Assembly (NCBI GenBank): GCA_036345935.2
Contig: JADWOT020000006.1
Coordinates: 21,220,967 to 21,284,966, forward strand
DNA from: Taenia hydatigena
Taxonomy: Eukaryota; Platyhelminthes; Cestoda; Cyclophyllidea; Taeniidae
Direction of reading: 5' to 3'
DNA length: 64,000 nucleotides
The translations under genes and the position numbers were made by a program. The notes beneath the pieces were generated by a model, which worked only from the letters and a program-made list of their open reading frames with translations, was not told the origin of the DNA and made no database searches. Position 1 is the stretch's first letter. The number at the start of each line of letters is the position of its first letter. Shown piece by piece: positions 12,319 through 25,330 of the stretch.

Positions 12319-15141
12319 GTGTTGGGCGATCACAAATGGTCAAAAAAGCGTGCTTGAAGAGAACCTAACCAAAACCGCATATTGTCCTCCATTAAAAGGG
12401 AAGATGCGGCAGTTACCTTTTGCATTTAGAAAGGGTAAATGATTTGACAGCTATTTACGGTGTCTTCTAAAAGAGGCACTGGAGTTTTCTCCTTTACTAA
12501 GACAGTAACGACTGCTTGGACGTCGCCTTTGTACAATAATAGGGACACAAAAGGCACCCAGTCTATGCGTTTGGACAACGGTGTGCTGTTCAACTTCAGC
12601 TTGATTTCCTTTTAGCCTTGTGGTCGTTCTTACACCGGGGCAGACACCCTTTCAAAAGCCCCCAGGGTGTCTGGACACGGACAACAAAAGACATGAATTC
12701 GCCGAATATTTTCAAGGATTGGGAAGACCTGGCTTAAAGTTTTGCAAGGCTAGGGAAGTAAGCAGCTTGATTTAGTACTTTTATTTGACCAATGATTTAA
12801 TGGCTGTTTATTTCGCTCATCTAATTTTGTTCTCTTCCTCATATTTCTCCTTGAAGCACATTTAGCCATGGACTTAAACTCATTTGAAGTTGCGTACTTC
12901 CAGTATGTATATAAAAGAAAGTGCGCTGCGCAGTTTTTTTAGCGAAAAAGACTTTAGACTGGAGAACGCTTAATCCGATTGGAATGTAGTGAGAATATTC
13001 AGAAATGCCATGGTAGTGAAGGGAGGACAGAGATGGAATGCAATGCAATATTTTAGTGCTTGTTTTAATCGCCACCCAAAAAGGCGGCTAAATCGATTCT
13101 GTTTTTTTTTAAATTTTATGTAAGGTCATGGGAGTTTTCTTCCCCTATTGTTTGGTAAAATTATTGGAACAAATAAGTAGACATTCTTTGTGTGGTTACA
13201 GAAAGATTTCTACAGTCGAGCTCACCACTGCAGCACCATCTTTCCGACGATTTCTTTAACCACCTCTCCAATTCGTCAGGCGGGTTAAGACTTGTGCCAT
13301 TTCGTGCTTAGCCTTCGCATTCCAACCGTTGTTATTGTAATGAGGGTGGGACCCATTTCATTCTCTTTTAATGCCAACAACCTTACATGAGCCATTCATA
13401 GATTAATCAACAAAAAAAAAAGAAAGAAAAAAGGGAGAACCAACTCTGCATTTCTTAATGAAATGTCCATTGGGCTTAACCAGTGACGGATATACTGGGA
13501 ATGCTTGCCTCCAAACGGAGAGGTCCCTTTCTCTCCCTCAATAGCTGACTTAAGCAGTGTAGACGGCAATTGCCTTGTGAATGCTTGTTTTCCAAGAATC
13601 AGAAGTTCCACCCTCCATCTACTCACGCGAATGACTGTCGTTAGGATGAGAGGAAAAACGATGCGCTGCTCTCAGAATTGTCATTGACATCTCAAACATT
13701 CTCACTCTACCACTATACAACCGTCTTCTAGGTCGTACAGCCGACCTCGAGAAGTTGGATTTGTACATTCGCATTCACCTGGTGCTTCACATCACCCACC
13801 ACCGGCGGCTTGGTGCACACACTAACTCCTTTGTTGTTGACATTGATGCTACTTCTGCAGGACGCATTGACTAGCGGCGTATGAAGTGACCCGTGGCACA
13901 TGCACCAGTTGTTACTAAGGGGTGACACGTAGCACTACTAGGTCTGTGTTCCATTTTACAACCAATCGGCGGGGAGTCCCGGTTCGACATCAACTTATTC
14001 GTATTTTTAAACATAATAAAAATTAGTTTGCATTTTTTAAAATTCCAAGTTATCTTCATCATCCAAATGTCTTTTAAGTTAGCCGTAGTTAAAGTGCCTC
14101 CCCAGTCGGTTTCAAAGGAATGGCATTTGAATGTTTTTCAAGATGCCGCTAAAAAAGAAGTAGATAAACCACCGATTTGATGCACACTAAAAGTTCACCA
14201 TTAAATATTATCAAAAATTAAGATCCCAAATGCCTAGAAAAAGTTGAAAGGCAGAAACGTGTTACTCACAGCAACTTGGTAAAACTGGGGAGAGAAAGCA
14301 TTCAAACAGATTTTTCAGAATGCAACCCATCAAATTGGAAGGCACAAAGGTGTGTTAGCCGCTTTTTGGTCTGCTCGGCATTGGCAGATGCTTTGCCAAA
14401 CCAATTCCCTAAAGCCACAGAAACAACCTTTCTAGCGATTTTTTGTGCAGTATGTTCGGAAAAGGAGGGGAAAGAAAGAAGGGGCAAGTGGGGGCAGGGA
14501 ATCAGCATGTCATAAACGCCCTTTAGCCATGTTGAAATACAAACGAATGGATGACATATGATGTGCATTAAGATGAAAAGAAGTCATTCCTTTCACATGG
14601 ACCCTAAAAACTTATAATTGGCAGAGGCCTGTTTTCTTACTGACCGCTAGACTGATTGATTGTCTGCTTACCTGCTTGACACATGATGAGAAATGGCTTT
14701 TGCACTGCGGCGTTGAGAGTGAACGAACACATTCGTGTTGGTGCAGTTCTCCCCACCCCCTTCACTCCCAGATCCATCGCACACTTTCGAGGTGTACACA
14801 ACACTTCGTTGTCTGAACACTCAACAGTTTCTGCCACAGTAGTATGGCAGAACAACGTTCGTTCTTTTTCCAGGGAACCCTAGTAATTAGGTAATAAGTC
14901 TACAAGGCGATGCAATAGTACCACATAACTTACCCTTCACGTGTTTTGTTCCCTAAGCCAGGGTGGGCGCAGGAAAGCGTCACATCTCATTCTCCTCATT
15001 GCCTTGGCAACATACCTGTGAGTAACGCCTAGACCATTTGTCTTCTCGAGAGCTCCACCGTCACACGTAGTAGATTGTGTGTGCATTTTATATGCCTTGA
15101 AAGTAAAACCGCTGTTTGGGGTTTTGTCTTTTCCACCAGTC

Positions 15142-15144
<3 letters not shown>

Positions 15145-15172
<28 letters not shown>
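15145..15172. repeat. (GT)14 dinucleotide microsatellite
   Basis: Fourteen perfect GT units, preceded by CTGC and followed by CGAAG. A perfect tract of this length is likely to vary in length between individuals or isolates. Confidence 0.95.
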
Positions 15173-18100
15173 CGAAGTGTGCATTCCTAAGTGATTCACT
15201 AAACAAGCCCAAGTCTTGTGATAGCGTCAATTGTATCCGACAGGTTGGCTTTCATCTGACGTCTCCAGTTGTCTGTAAAAGGTTTGTGAAAAGTTTAAAA
15301 AGCTTTCCATTCCTTTAATCGCCTCTAATTCAGGCGACAAAATTCATGGCTCCTTCCATCCACTTTTTGAGGTGTTTTTTGCCAAATTTATGGGAAGACC
15401 AGTTGAAATTCTTCCTCCTTCCCTCACTTAGTGTACCCCAAAACGATTTTTGCATTCTGTGCCAATGCCTCTTGCGCTTCTGAGGTGAAAGGCGAAAGGA
15501 TTTGCTCTCCTCTTGTTGCCTTATGGACTGGGATCTCCTTAGTCTTGGTAGATCTTACCTTGACAAATTTCTTAGTTAAGAAAAACTACTTCTAATTATT
15601 CTGCACAAAAATGATTGTGAAGAGAAGAGTAAACCAGAAAAAGAATCAGGTTAGTTCACTTTTCTCTCGCGTCTGTCTGGTCTGCCTCGTCAATGATTGT
15701 CTGGTGTGGAGAAGAGGTGATACCCATCATCAAGATGATTTGACATCACTACAAGTCAGTCAGTAAACAACCTTCTCTCCCTTAATAGCACAATTTTATA
15801 AAACATGTGAAAAAATAGGAGAATCAGTTGAGAGACTTTCAGTGTTCTCCCATTTTGATTAGCCTCCACAACTTTACCTTCCCAAGGAATCGCACCAACC
15901 CTGTTCGCAGAGTTTGCACGATACGTCAGTCGTTGAATGCTCTACTTGAGCGAAAGGATTTCCTTCAACCACTTGCTTGATAAAGTGGACTACAACACCA
16001 TCCAGTGCTGCTAGCTTTGGAGATTATTCTAAGAGATAGATTGGCATCTCATCCATCGGGCTCGAAGTAAGCCGGAGGGAGGTATGTGGAGGTTACCAGA
16101 GTTCGAACCACTCGAAAATCCCACCAACCCTCCTGATCACCTGCTAACATAAAACTCCATTTACTTTGGGAAGGGAAAATAGGAGATTTGTTTTGTTGCT
16201 TTTTTAATAAAATTTTCGCATAGAATCAGAGATGCAAGATACGTGAGAAATTTATTCTCTTGATCTATGCAAAGAGATCGGAAAGAGAGAGAGGAAGTGA
16301 GCTGAGGGGTTCTCCGGAACAGATCCAAAGAACTCTGACCTTTGCAGAATTTGCATATCAAGCTTGACACTTCTGACCACATCTGAGGAGTAAAGAGGAC
16401 TTTGCTCCCTCTTTCATTTTGGTGTGGACGGAAAAGAAATTTCTGAGAAGAGAGTATTGACTTCTCTTTATATCATGTATGACTTCTGTAACCACTCTCA
16501 GGTTTAATAGGGTCGAAAACTAGGGAAACGAAAGCAAGGAGAAAATTATGCTCGCGTCAGGGGCTTAGCTTGTCAACGATCAGCTAGCTGACGACAATTG
16601 GCTATTCCTCCATAGAAGTAAGAATCATTGTAACCCGGTTTTCTTTTTGGGTAGTAGATTGCCTCCACTCATCCATCGACATCACTTGAGTGTGTTTGCA
16701 AGGAAGCAGACAGGAAAGGTTCACCGGCCTGAAGTAGCTTCACACAGCGAGCAGGGTCACAAGAGATCTGACTTAGCCCGTGAACTACGTAGAAACGAAG
16801 CGGCGCAGTTGGATCACAGTGGATTACATCGAATGGAGCATCTCTCTCTCTAGATCTATGAGAATCACAGAGCTTTCGCTTTTTCAATTTCTGCAAGTTC
16901 TCATCCTAAGTGAAGAAAGGAGGCATTGCTTGACCCCGATTCTCAGGCACAAAAGTTGAAATTTTGCTCTAATCTCTTCTTAATAATGCCTTGCGGTGCG
17001 TGCAACAAAAGTTCTCCGCACAGAATACTTTGGCTAGAGAAACAACAACGGAGGAAATAGGAGTGATAAGAACAAATTTATAAAGTACTTTTAAATTTGA
17101 CCTTAAAGTTGAAAGAACTTCTAGGTGAGTACTCTTCAGCTGAGAGATAATCGATGCTAGAATGGCAGTGGCGTGTTTTGATGTTTTACTTTTTGCCTTC
17201 CCAAAGTATGTTTCTTGGTATCTCTAGCTCTGCATCAGGCACTTATTCCTTTGTACTTGCTTATCACACTACTGTGTCCTTGCTATGTATATTTAACACA
17301 TTTCCGTGGCATCCCTCCTCGGAACACCCTCAAGATGTGGAGTTCCCATCAAATTCTGAGGGTGAGGAATGGGAGAGGTGGGAATCGGTAGTGGGTACTA
17401 CAACCGAAGGAACCAAAATGGGCAGGGTGAAGGAGGTGAGGAGTTCGTGTGGTTAAGCGAGTCTCTTCATTGCTTAAGCCTCATCTCCGCCATTCTGGAT
17501 GTTAAATTGTTGACTCCTATGTTCACACTGATCCATACTGTAAGACTAACGCCGTCCACAACATGCAGTGAATTCATCCCGAATTTTGGGAGACGCCATC
17601 CCTGCGAAGCAATGGAAAGGGGTGAAACATACTTAATAGGCAGTGCATTTCCCAAGTTTATCGGAAGTAGTTAAGCACCAGGTTAATAAATGTATCAGAG
17701 GGAGGGTGTGTCATATCCTCAAATTATAAATTCGCTCTCGATGTTGGGTTTCCATAGCCCTTCTATTGTCAGTCTCCAAAGGCAACAGGTACATACCTTC
17801 TGTGATGCTAAGGTAAGCCATCCAACCAATAAAAACAGACCCTCGGTTCATATTGGTCAGTTGTCTAACCACTACCAAAGGTGAGCCTTTGTTTACGAAA
17901 AAAAGAGAGTAGAACGAAATTCAAGCATATTTCCACGCAACAAACGACGGAATTATGGTAGAAGTGATGACAGTGCCCTATAAATTGACTCAATCTGCTG
18001 AAATTCATCGTTAACCTCCCATGCAAATGGTGGTGGAGTGGAACAACCTTTTATAGATTATTCATAAACAAGCAGTTTATTGGCACCTCATCTTTTTGAG

Positions 18101-21100
18101 AAAATCGCTGAAAAACCACCAAAAGTTTGAAACTCTGCCACAGCGCGGTTGAGGCTACTCTCGAGAGGCATGAGTTTGCAATTTCACTGACCCCAGAGTA
18201 CTTTCAAAAGTGCATTCCAAATTAAAATGCGTCACCTTAACAACCCGCCTTCATCACTTTCCCTTAATGTGTGCGCCAAAATTTAACGCGATTTACGCAA
18301 ACCAGCGTCTACCAATAAGGTCAGAAATTACGAGTTGTGACCATAAACACAACATTTGAACAGGGTGCCAATTATCACAGCCATGACGCAGCAAAAATTG
18401 GCTTAATCGAGGACTAGGAGAAAGAGAAAAATCACAAATTGCTGATTTCGGAATGGAGATTAAAATCAATTTAGAAATGATGGGCAATTATTTGATTTGC
18501 AGAGGTGGGAAAGTTGTTCTCCACTCCACTTTCATTAACCCAGAAGCAGGAAGTAATGAAGTTTATGTGGTCTTCCCATCTCTTAATGCATACGCCACGT
18601 ATTTGTAATAAAGGAAATGATATTGAACAAATTGAAGTAAGCATATGGTATGGCACTCGGATAATAAAACACAACAAATCGACGGTTCTTTAGTCGACTC
18701 CATCCAGCACCGATAAAGAAGTTGTGGCTATTTGAAGCAATTTTCAATCATAAAACAGTCCCTTTGAACAGACTTGATTTACCTCAACTTATTTTTTCGC
18801 TTTCCGCGCGTAATTAACCTCATTGGGATGGGCTGATGAGTCTAAATTTGTGTGAGGTTTTGAAGGTCACCGCCTAGCACGGATGTGATTGGTTATAGGT
18901 GGCCGCTCTTTGTGCAAAATTAGTAACTACCATAAAACGGACACCCTTAGGGGTGCGGTGATAGCTGCAAATCATCTTTGGAGTGCTTGAAAATACTCTT
19001 TTAGACAACCATCTTGGATAAATTTGAGAGTCCACCCCAACCCGAAAAACGACAAAGTACATGGAACAAAATTCCCCATTCCTAGGGACAATTAAAGGCA
19101 TAATTAATTCATAAAACGGGTAATTACTCATTAAACAGTAATTTTATTATCGCTTTTTGGTTTAAGACGCGTAACTTTATATTTGAACCATCACCGAGGC
19201 TACTTGGAACAGGCTACTCCACTGGTAGTGAAATCCCTGTTCCTGTAATTCCCTCCAATAAATGACAAAGCAACTGCCTTTTGTGGTTGCAAAATACAGG
19301 AGTGACTCTTTTGGCCAAGACTATTCCGGATTTGGTGTTACCCTCTTAACGTACTAATGAAGCCCCGTCTGGACCAATAAATCTGCCGGTACGCCCAAAC
19401 GACCAACAAAAATAATATTTTCTAAGACTTGAAGAGTCTAAAAGTGTCGTGACTTCAGACGATCCCAAAAATGCTCATTATAAGCGGAGTTGGGAAATCT
19501 CGGTTAATGCCAATCCACCAGGCCTCTGAGGGGCCACTGCGTGTTTTCTTCTCTCACTTCCTTAATGGCTTCTCGTTTTTTCGACTTTTCGAGAAAATGA
19601 TTTCATGGTCATCTGATTTGACCGCCAGCTGCAGTGGAGAAACAAAAGTACTAAGAGGACAAACAAAGCTTAAAAAGTGTAAATATCGAAGGGCGTCATT
19701 TAAATCAGTTCACAAATCTTTATTATCTTCGAGTGAATCACCGTTAGCATTTATTGTCCCAATAACACGGTATCACGTGTCTTTCACTCTTCTTTCCCTC
19801 CTCCTGGCAGACATCAATGCTTCTCTGCTACATCGAGCCCACAGACTATCGTACTTGTCACATCATCGCGCCAAACACGGCGTTTACCCACCAAAATGCA
19901 TTTCTGTGACATCGTTTGTAGGCAAATCCTAAATAAAAGAATCCCGCCAGTAAAACAGCTTAATAATAATATATTTACAAGGTGAAAGCCTTCCCAAAAG
20001 GATGCTAGGAGTGCCGCTCCTGTGCAACACAATTCCTTCAGAGGTCGGCCCAAACTCATCCCAAAAAAACGCACATATCGCCCTGAGAACTTACGTTCCT
20101 CCCTCACTTTCACCTTTCAAGCGTCTAATTTATTTTACGTGTTTATCTAGCACGTGATTTCGAATGCCAAAAAGGAGTAGACAAAAATTACAGGCGGGGA
20201 TATCACCAATGGTATTATAGAGGGTGGGCGGGACAGTATTCCTCCCTTTCTGAAGGGCAAGTTTTGATGTTGTATGAAGTCATAACTTGTTTCTTCAAAT
20301 ATTTTCGAAAAAGGCGAAAAAGTTTAACCTGCACGCGTTTGAGATGCGTTGAGGTGTTAGTTTGGCCTCAGTAAGAGAACGATTACGTGTATCGTTCACG
20401 GCACGCAAACACGCGAAGCGTGGTCCCTAGGACGTACCGCTGTGGAATCAGGAGTAAGACCATTTGGGCCTAACGAGTTGTATGTTTGTGCGCCTGAACT
20501 TGCCACCTATAAGCATTTCCTATCTGGCGTCAGTTAGTTAGTTAATCACTCAGCCAGTGGGCGTTCCACGTTGTAACACTGGTGAGAGAAGCGAGGACCA
20601 AATTCAACGACCTCGAAACGTTCCTCCAGCAGTTAATGCACGGTCTATAGGCATTGCCTCCCCCGCCCTCCTGATTGATGTACCTATGGCATGTGGGGAA
20701 TTGGGTAAACATGGAGTTTAGCGTGGCGCACCGCGGTTGTACGAATCCGAATAAAGGAGATAGGCGATAGTACACCTTACGACACTCAGTTTGACCCGCA
20801 TGTCAACTTCCATGCACGTTTGATGCGAGTGGCAACGACACAATTAGCTTGTATCTCCAATGACATCGCATTGACGTGGACACAAGAAGTTCAACGGCGC
20901 TTAGAAGTTACCAAGAAGTTAGTTTCCTTCTCAAAGTTCTCATTATGGGACCAGAAAATAAAAAGGGTGTGAAATTGGATTAAACTTTGCCTCTTCCCTT
21001 CATACATTTACCTGCCAATTAGACATAAGAAAGTATGCCACGAAGGAGAAAATAAGATCTAGTGTGTTGTAACAGGCTTCGCGAGAGTATGTTTATGACC

Positions 21101-22819
21101 CTCGAGGTGAGTCTATACTTGGCACAACAATGACCTCCTCTAATCCCCTAACCTCAGTAACTCCCTCTCCGTTGGCGCCTCTAAGACGGTGAATCCCCCG
21201 GTCAGCGTTAAAAAGGAGTCTGCCCTGGACACACAGAGAACACGAGACAATTCCTTTGTTTTCAAAGGTAGATGAATTTACAAATTTCAGGGAAACTAAT
21301 TTCCCACCACGAAGGTGCAAATTTGTTGTGTGATCATCCTGCAAAAGTTGATATGAAAAGTCAGTTGACGCCAGTGATTAGAAGGCGCGTGTTCTGTCAT
21401 TACAGATGACGTTATCGCAAGTCCTCATAGTTGCCTTTTTTAATCCGTTATTCAAAAAAGCAGAAAAAAAAATGAAAAAGTAGGACTAAAGCACAAATAT
21501 AAATATTGTTTCAAATAGATATCAGTCTGGTCACTAGTTGGTTGGCAGGAATGGAAGTAGTAGGCGGAAAGACCATTGCCATTGTGTTTGTTCAAACGGT
21601 GTAAATGAACGAAAATTCGTCATTGTTTTGTGATTCAGGAATTTTATGCTTTTATTTTTTATTTTATTTACTGTAAGACTTCTACGTTGTGTCGATATGT
21701 AGGGGTAGGATCGGAGGTGAGGTGACGCCCACGCCATTGACCCCATCCGTGGCCTACCAACCGCCTTTTGGGTTTGAATGAGGGCTGTCGCGGTGGTCAT
21801 TCCAGAACCCAAAGACAGAACACGGGTTCAACTTTTAAGAGAAGCTGATCTGCCGATAGAAAGGTTTTCCGTATCATTAAAAGCACTTTTTGCCTCTCTC
21901 TTCGCGGAACCTGGTGATATTGTGGGACAAATGAAAGCACAAAATCTCAACTGGCCTTGAAGAGAGCTAGCCATTCGAAAGACAAACCCACTTTCTTTCT
22001 TTTTAGCTTAAAAGTGTCCTAAATAACTGCTTTCCTTTTTTTCACGGTGAACTAAAGTCGAAAAATTAAAGAATCCCTTAGGTAAGGTGAGAAAAATGAG
22101 AGCAAAAAACGAAACATCTCCATAGCTTGGTTTCTTGCAGGTTACACAAAGTCCAAAAAAAGTGTTGTGCATTTGTACGTGTGCATGCGAATTTTGAAGT
22201 GACTTCATCGCCCTTGCCCTGAGGTTATCACAAGGCCTCCACCAAGACTAGCACCGTGTAAAAGTACGAAGTAACATTCACCACGACCTCGGGACGATTC
22301 AAGCTTTACCTCCAACTCACTCTTAACAAATTTATTTGTAATTCCCTTAAGCGAACCCCCTAAGGCGAAAACTGGTCAGGACAGACGAACCCCATGACTG
22401 GGCGAACGCTGTTAGTTTTGAAGCCCGCATAATCGTGATCCACTGTACCTATCTACCCAGTCTGATCGTTTCATAGTGTTTTTAAAACGAATCCGGATTT
22501 TTTGACGATAAAATTGGGTTCCAAATGTGGAATAGTACAGGTGAGTTCTAGGCGGTATCTAGGTAAAATCATGCACTTATCATTTAACAAATCCTTGTAA
22601 AGCTACTTCACTGTGGCCTGTAAGTGCCAGTAATGCTGAAGCATACTGCGGCCGCCAAAAAGGGGAAAAAAAGTGACAGAATAGCTGGTGTAGGATAACT
22701 TTTAAGACCATAAATACTCCTCGAGGAATATGCTTTGCTCTTTCTCTCCGCCACACCTCCCTCCAAGCATGTGTGAAAAATTAGTCTCAAATGCAACTTC
22801 GCCTTTGCCTATCTGTTCA

Positions 22820-23110
22820 TCAGCCATCCAACATCCAGAGTCGGGTAGGTGCGCCACACACCATTCGGCAATGTGCATTGCACTGATCCAGCGCTTCAGC
22901 GTCCAAATGGATGCCAACACATTCAAAACCACAAGATCGTCTCATTTGTGACCGTGTGAGCCCAGAGACCGGAATCCACGTGGATCCGTACCCAAACACG
23001 CGACGTTCCACGAAGAAAATGAGAACCGGGTACTGGAAGGTAGTAACACGTAGGGCGTACCTGCTGCTTACTACAAAGCACAGTGTCGTCACGTAGTAGC
23101 CCAAAGACCC
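22820..23110 (-). repeat. Diverged interspersed repeat, copy P
   Basis: This segment aligns in several blocks, in the same order, with 24890-25330. The shared blocks are around the words AGAGT..GTAGG.GC.CCAC, GCA.TGCA.TG.TCCAGC, and a longer block with GGGTACTGG followed by TGCT..CTACA. Read on the minus strand, both copies keep similar peptides: here VVSSRYALRVTTFQYPV, there VVSSKCDLQPTTTSQYPV, and both contain the string GAPT near the other end. Similar peptides at such nucleotide divergence point to an old repeat with a once-coding frame. The family is not one I can name. Confidence 0.5.
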
Positions 23111-24889
23111 GGATGGGCCTGAACAGCCATGATGCTACTATTCTCTCATCTCCTTTTCACCCAAGGCAAAAATAAGCCATTTAGAAATGTAAAAAATGTC
23201 AACTCGTTCCATACACACTTCTCGCCTCCCACTGTGGTTTACCGAGCCCAATTGGCGCAGTTCGGTCCGTTGACTTTGGTCGAATAACCACCAAAAATTC
23301 CTTGACCAGGCTTCAACTATCAAATAGAATTGCATTGCTTTGTATTTTTTTTGGTTTTTTTTGTCTCAAAACATGAGATATTTTGAAAAAACTGAGAGGA
23401 CGAACTTGCCATTGCATAAACTGAGGATGCAGCTTCAGTTTACCAGGCTCACAGATGGATCCAACACCACGTCTTCGTTTGGTGACAATAAAGTAAAGCT
23501 TACTAATAAACTCCATTGCTCAATCCAACTGGGCAAAGAAAAGTGATGATGGCTTTGAATCGCTTTCTTGCCCCTTTTTTTTCCAAATCTGTTTTTGACG
23601 ATGCCACTTTATTGCATTTTGGTAGAAAGGAGAGAGTGGAAAATGTACAACCGACAACGATTGCGTCAAACGGCCGGAAGTGTTCGAGTTTTTTACGTGT
23701 CAGGAAATGGATGTTTTGTCCGTGACTTGATCACGTAATGGGTGGCGGAAATTGCCTGATTCACTGAGCACACTGCATCACCAACTGATAAGGTATTTCA
23801 TATTAACCCTTTTACTTGGAAAGAGGCACGTTTTTATTCACTTTTCAGGCGACAGTATCCTAATCTATGGAGTGATGTTTGTAAAGTAGGCTTTATCATT
23901 TAAAAATGAAGACGCAATAAGAGTCAACCTAAGGCGCTACATCGACTCACAGAGGCCAAACATTGGGTGAAATTACCGTCTAGTTACCCTGATCTGTGAT
24001 GGGTGCCCTAAAAAGCATCAAAGTCGGTTGAGGCTAGAGAAGGACAATAGCAACCTTTCGTACTGTGGCTTCATCTACACACGTTTCCTCATTAAAAACG
24101 AGGAAAAATGAAGCCAAATAAGTGTGAGCACTGGCTTTCGATGCCAATAAAAACAGCCTTCGTCGGGTGGCTGCCTCGCAACGTGCCAGGAGTGAGGGAT
24201 GGAGGGAGGCAGAGGGGGGGAAGGCATTAACCTTGTACACTTTCTTTGTGCCTATAATTTAATTAGAAGTAAATTAGAGAGTGTGTATGTATGTGCAATG
24301 CTTCCTACAAACCAGCAGCACCTGTGAACCTCAAATGGACCCACTACAACACCTCCCGTTTGCCTCGAAAGTTCACAAATAAACACATTCACTGTCAATG
24401 TGCTTGTAGAAGTCGAGCTGTCAAGCCCAACTCGTATTTGGAGGAAGTGGTTCCATTAACGAGTGATTGCTTGATCTTTCCTTGGGATCAGAGTGATAGA
24501 AAAGTGTCAGTAATGTGTTATCTCAAAGTGTCAACCAGAGATGGCGTTTTTTTCGATGCTAAAAATTTTCGGAGCGATGGATGATCGGTTGATTCCATGG
24601 TGCATCAAAAACAACTCCTCATGTGAGTCACTGTCATTTAATTAAAGCGGTTACGCATCACTCTAGGCAGCTAATACCATATGCATAGGTGTTCTCGGTG
24701 TGGATCACGTCACTGATGCCACGCAATGTGAGCCTACTCGCAAGTTTGTTTCCAACTCTCACTCTCTCTCACCACTTCTCATGCCACTAAACGATCAAAT
24801 CTTTTAAAGGATGAAAAGCAAGTGACACCATCTTTTAGAGCTACTAGGAGGTCCTGAAGTCCCTCAATCTTGGGAACTGCGAACAGCGC
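23111..24889. other. Intergenic, nothing recognised
   Basis: The stretch between repeat copies P and Q has no supported gene. A 97-codon frame at 24291-24584 (+) has a mixed composition but no recognisable motif. A short block at about 23950-23995 resembles 25882-25920 (around CCAAA..TTGGGTGA and TACCCTGA). This could mean that a larger segment, not only P and Q, was duplicated, but the resemblance is weak. Confidence 0.4.
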
Positions 24890-25330
24890 CTAGAGTAAAG
24901 TAGGCGCCCCACGCGCCTTTTTGAATAGTCTCACTAGGCTCTTCGGCACTGCATTGGTCCAGCACCTTAGCGAGTCACCATTATCTATCCAGCAGAGGTC
25001 AGCACAATGGGGTGACACTTCATTCAAGATCACACACTCACTTCGCTCGTGGTACCAGGGTTCAGGACCCCATGTGGTCAAACGCCTTGAAACTAACAAT
25101 ATTACATTGACATCTTGATCACAAATGCGGGAAAGAGGTTAAATTGTCCATGAGAGGAACGTACACTGGGTACTGGGATGTAGTAGTAGGCTGTAGGTCA
25201 CACTTACTGCTCACTACAGCTCGCGGTATCGGCATAACATCAAACTCCAAATCGACTTGAACCCGAAGAGAGCCAGCACCATCTGCGAACCAATTGGTCA
25301 AACAAAAGACTCGACCCAATATCACTTTGA
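24890..25330 (-). repeat. Diverged interspersed repeat, copy Q
   Basis: This is the second copy of the family at 22820-23110, in the same orientation and about 2 kb away. It is longer, with extra sequence between the shared blocks. The minus-strand frame at 25119-25325 carries the shared VVSS...TTT.QYPV peptide. A separate minus frame at 24890-25099 carries the GAPT end. A frame shift or insertion therefore breaks what may once have been one open frame. Described as a degraded repeat; no function can be assigned. Confidence 0.5.

Larger units (their letters stand above)
1856..22819. other. Gene-poor stretch, no gene supported
   Basis: About 21 kb in which I recognise no gene, RNA gene or mobile element. 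It contains simple repeats at 6495-6523, 12305-12318 and 15145-15172, which are listed separately, and many short open frames of the size expected by chance. Frames that look slightly more protein-like are at 6322-6591 (-), 10101-10475 (+), 4424-4678 (+) and 19471-19932 (+). None shows a domain I know or convincing splice sites on both sides. Short exons of a long gene could be missed by eye in this stretch. Confidence 0.5.

Noticed and set aside
16075..16140. AGAGTTCGAACCACT, similar to a tRNA B box
   Set aside because: No A box at proper distance and no cloverleaf can be drawn, so neither a tRNA gene nor a tRNA-derived SINE is supported.
19471..19932. 153-codon plus-strand frame
   Set aside because: Composition is unremarkable, no motif is seen, and the opposite strand is open over part of it, which suggests low stop density rather than coding.
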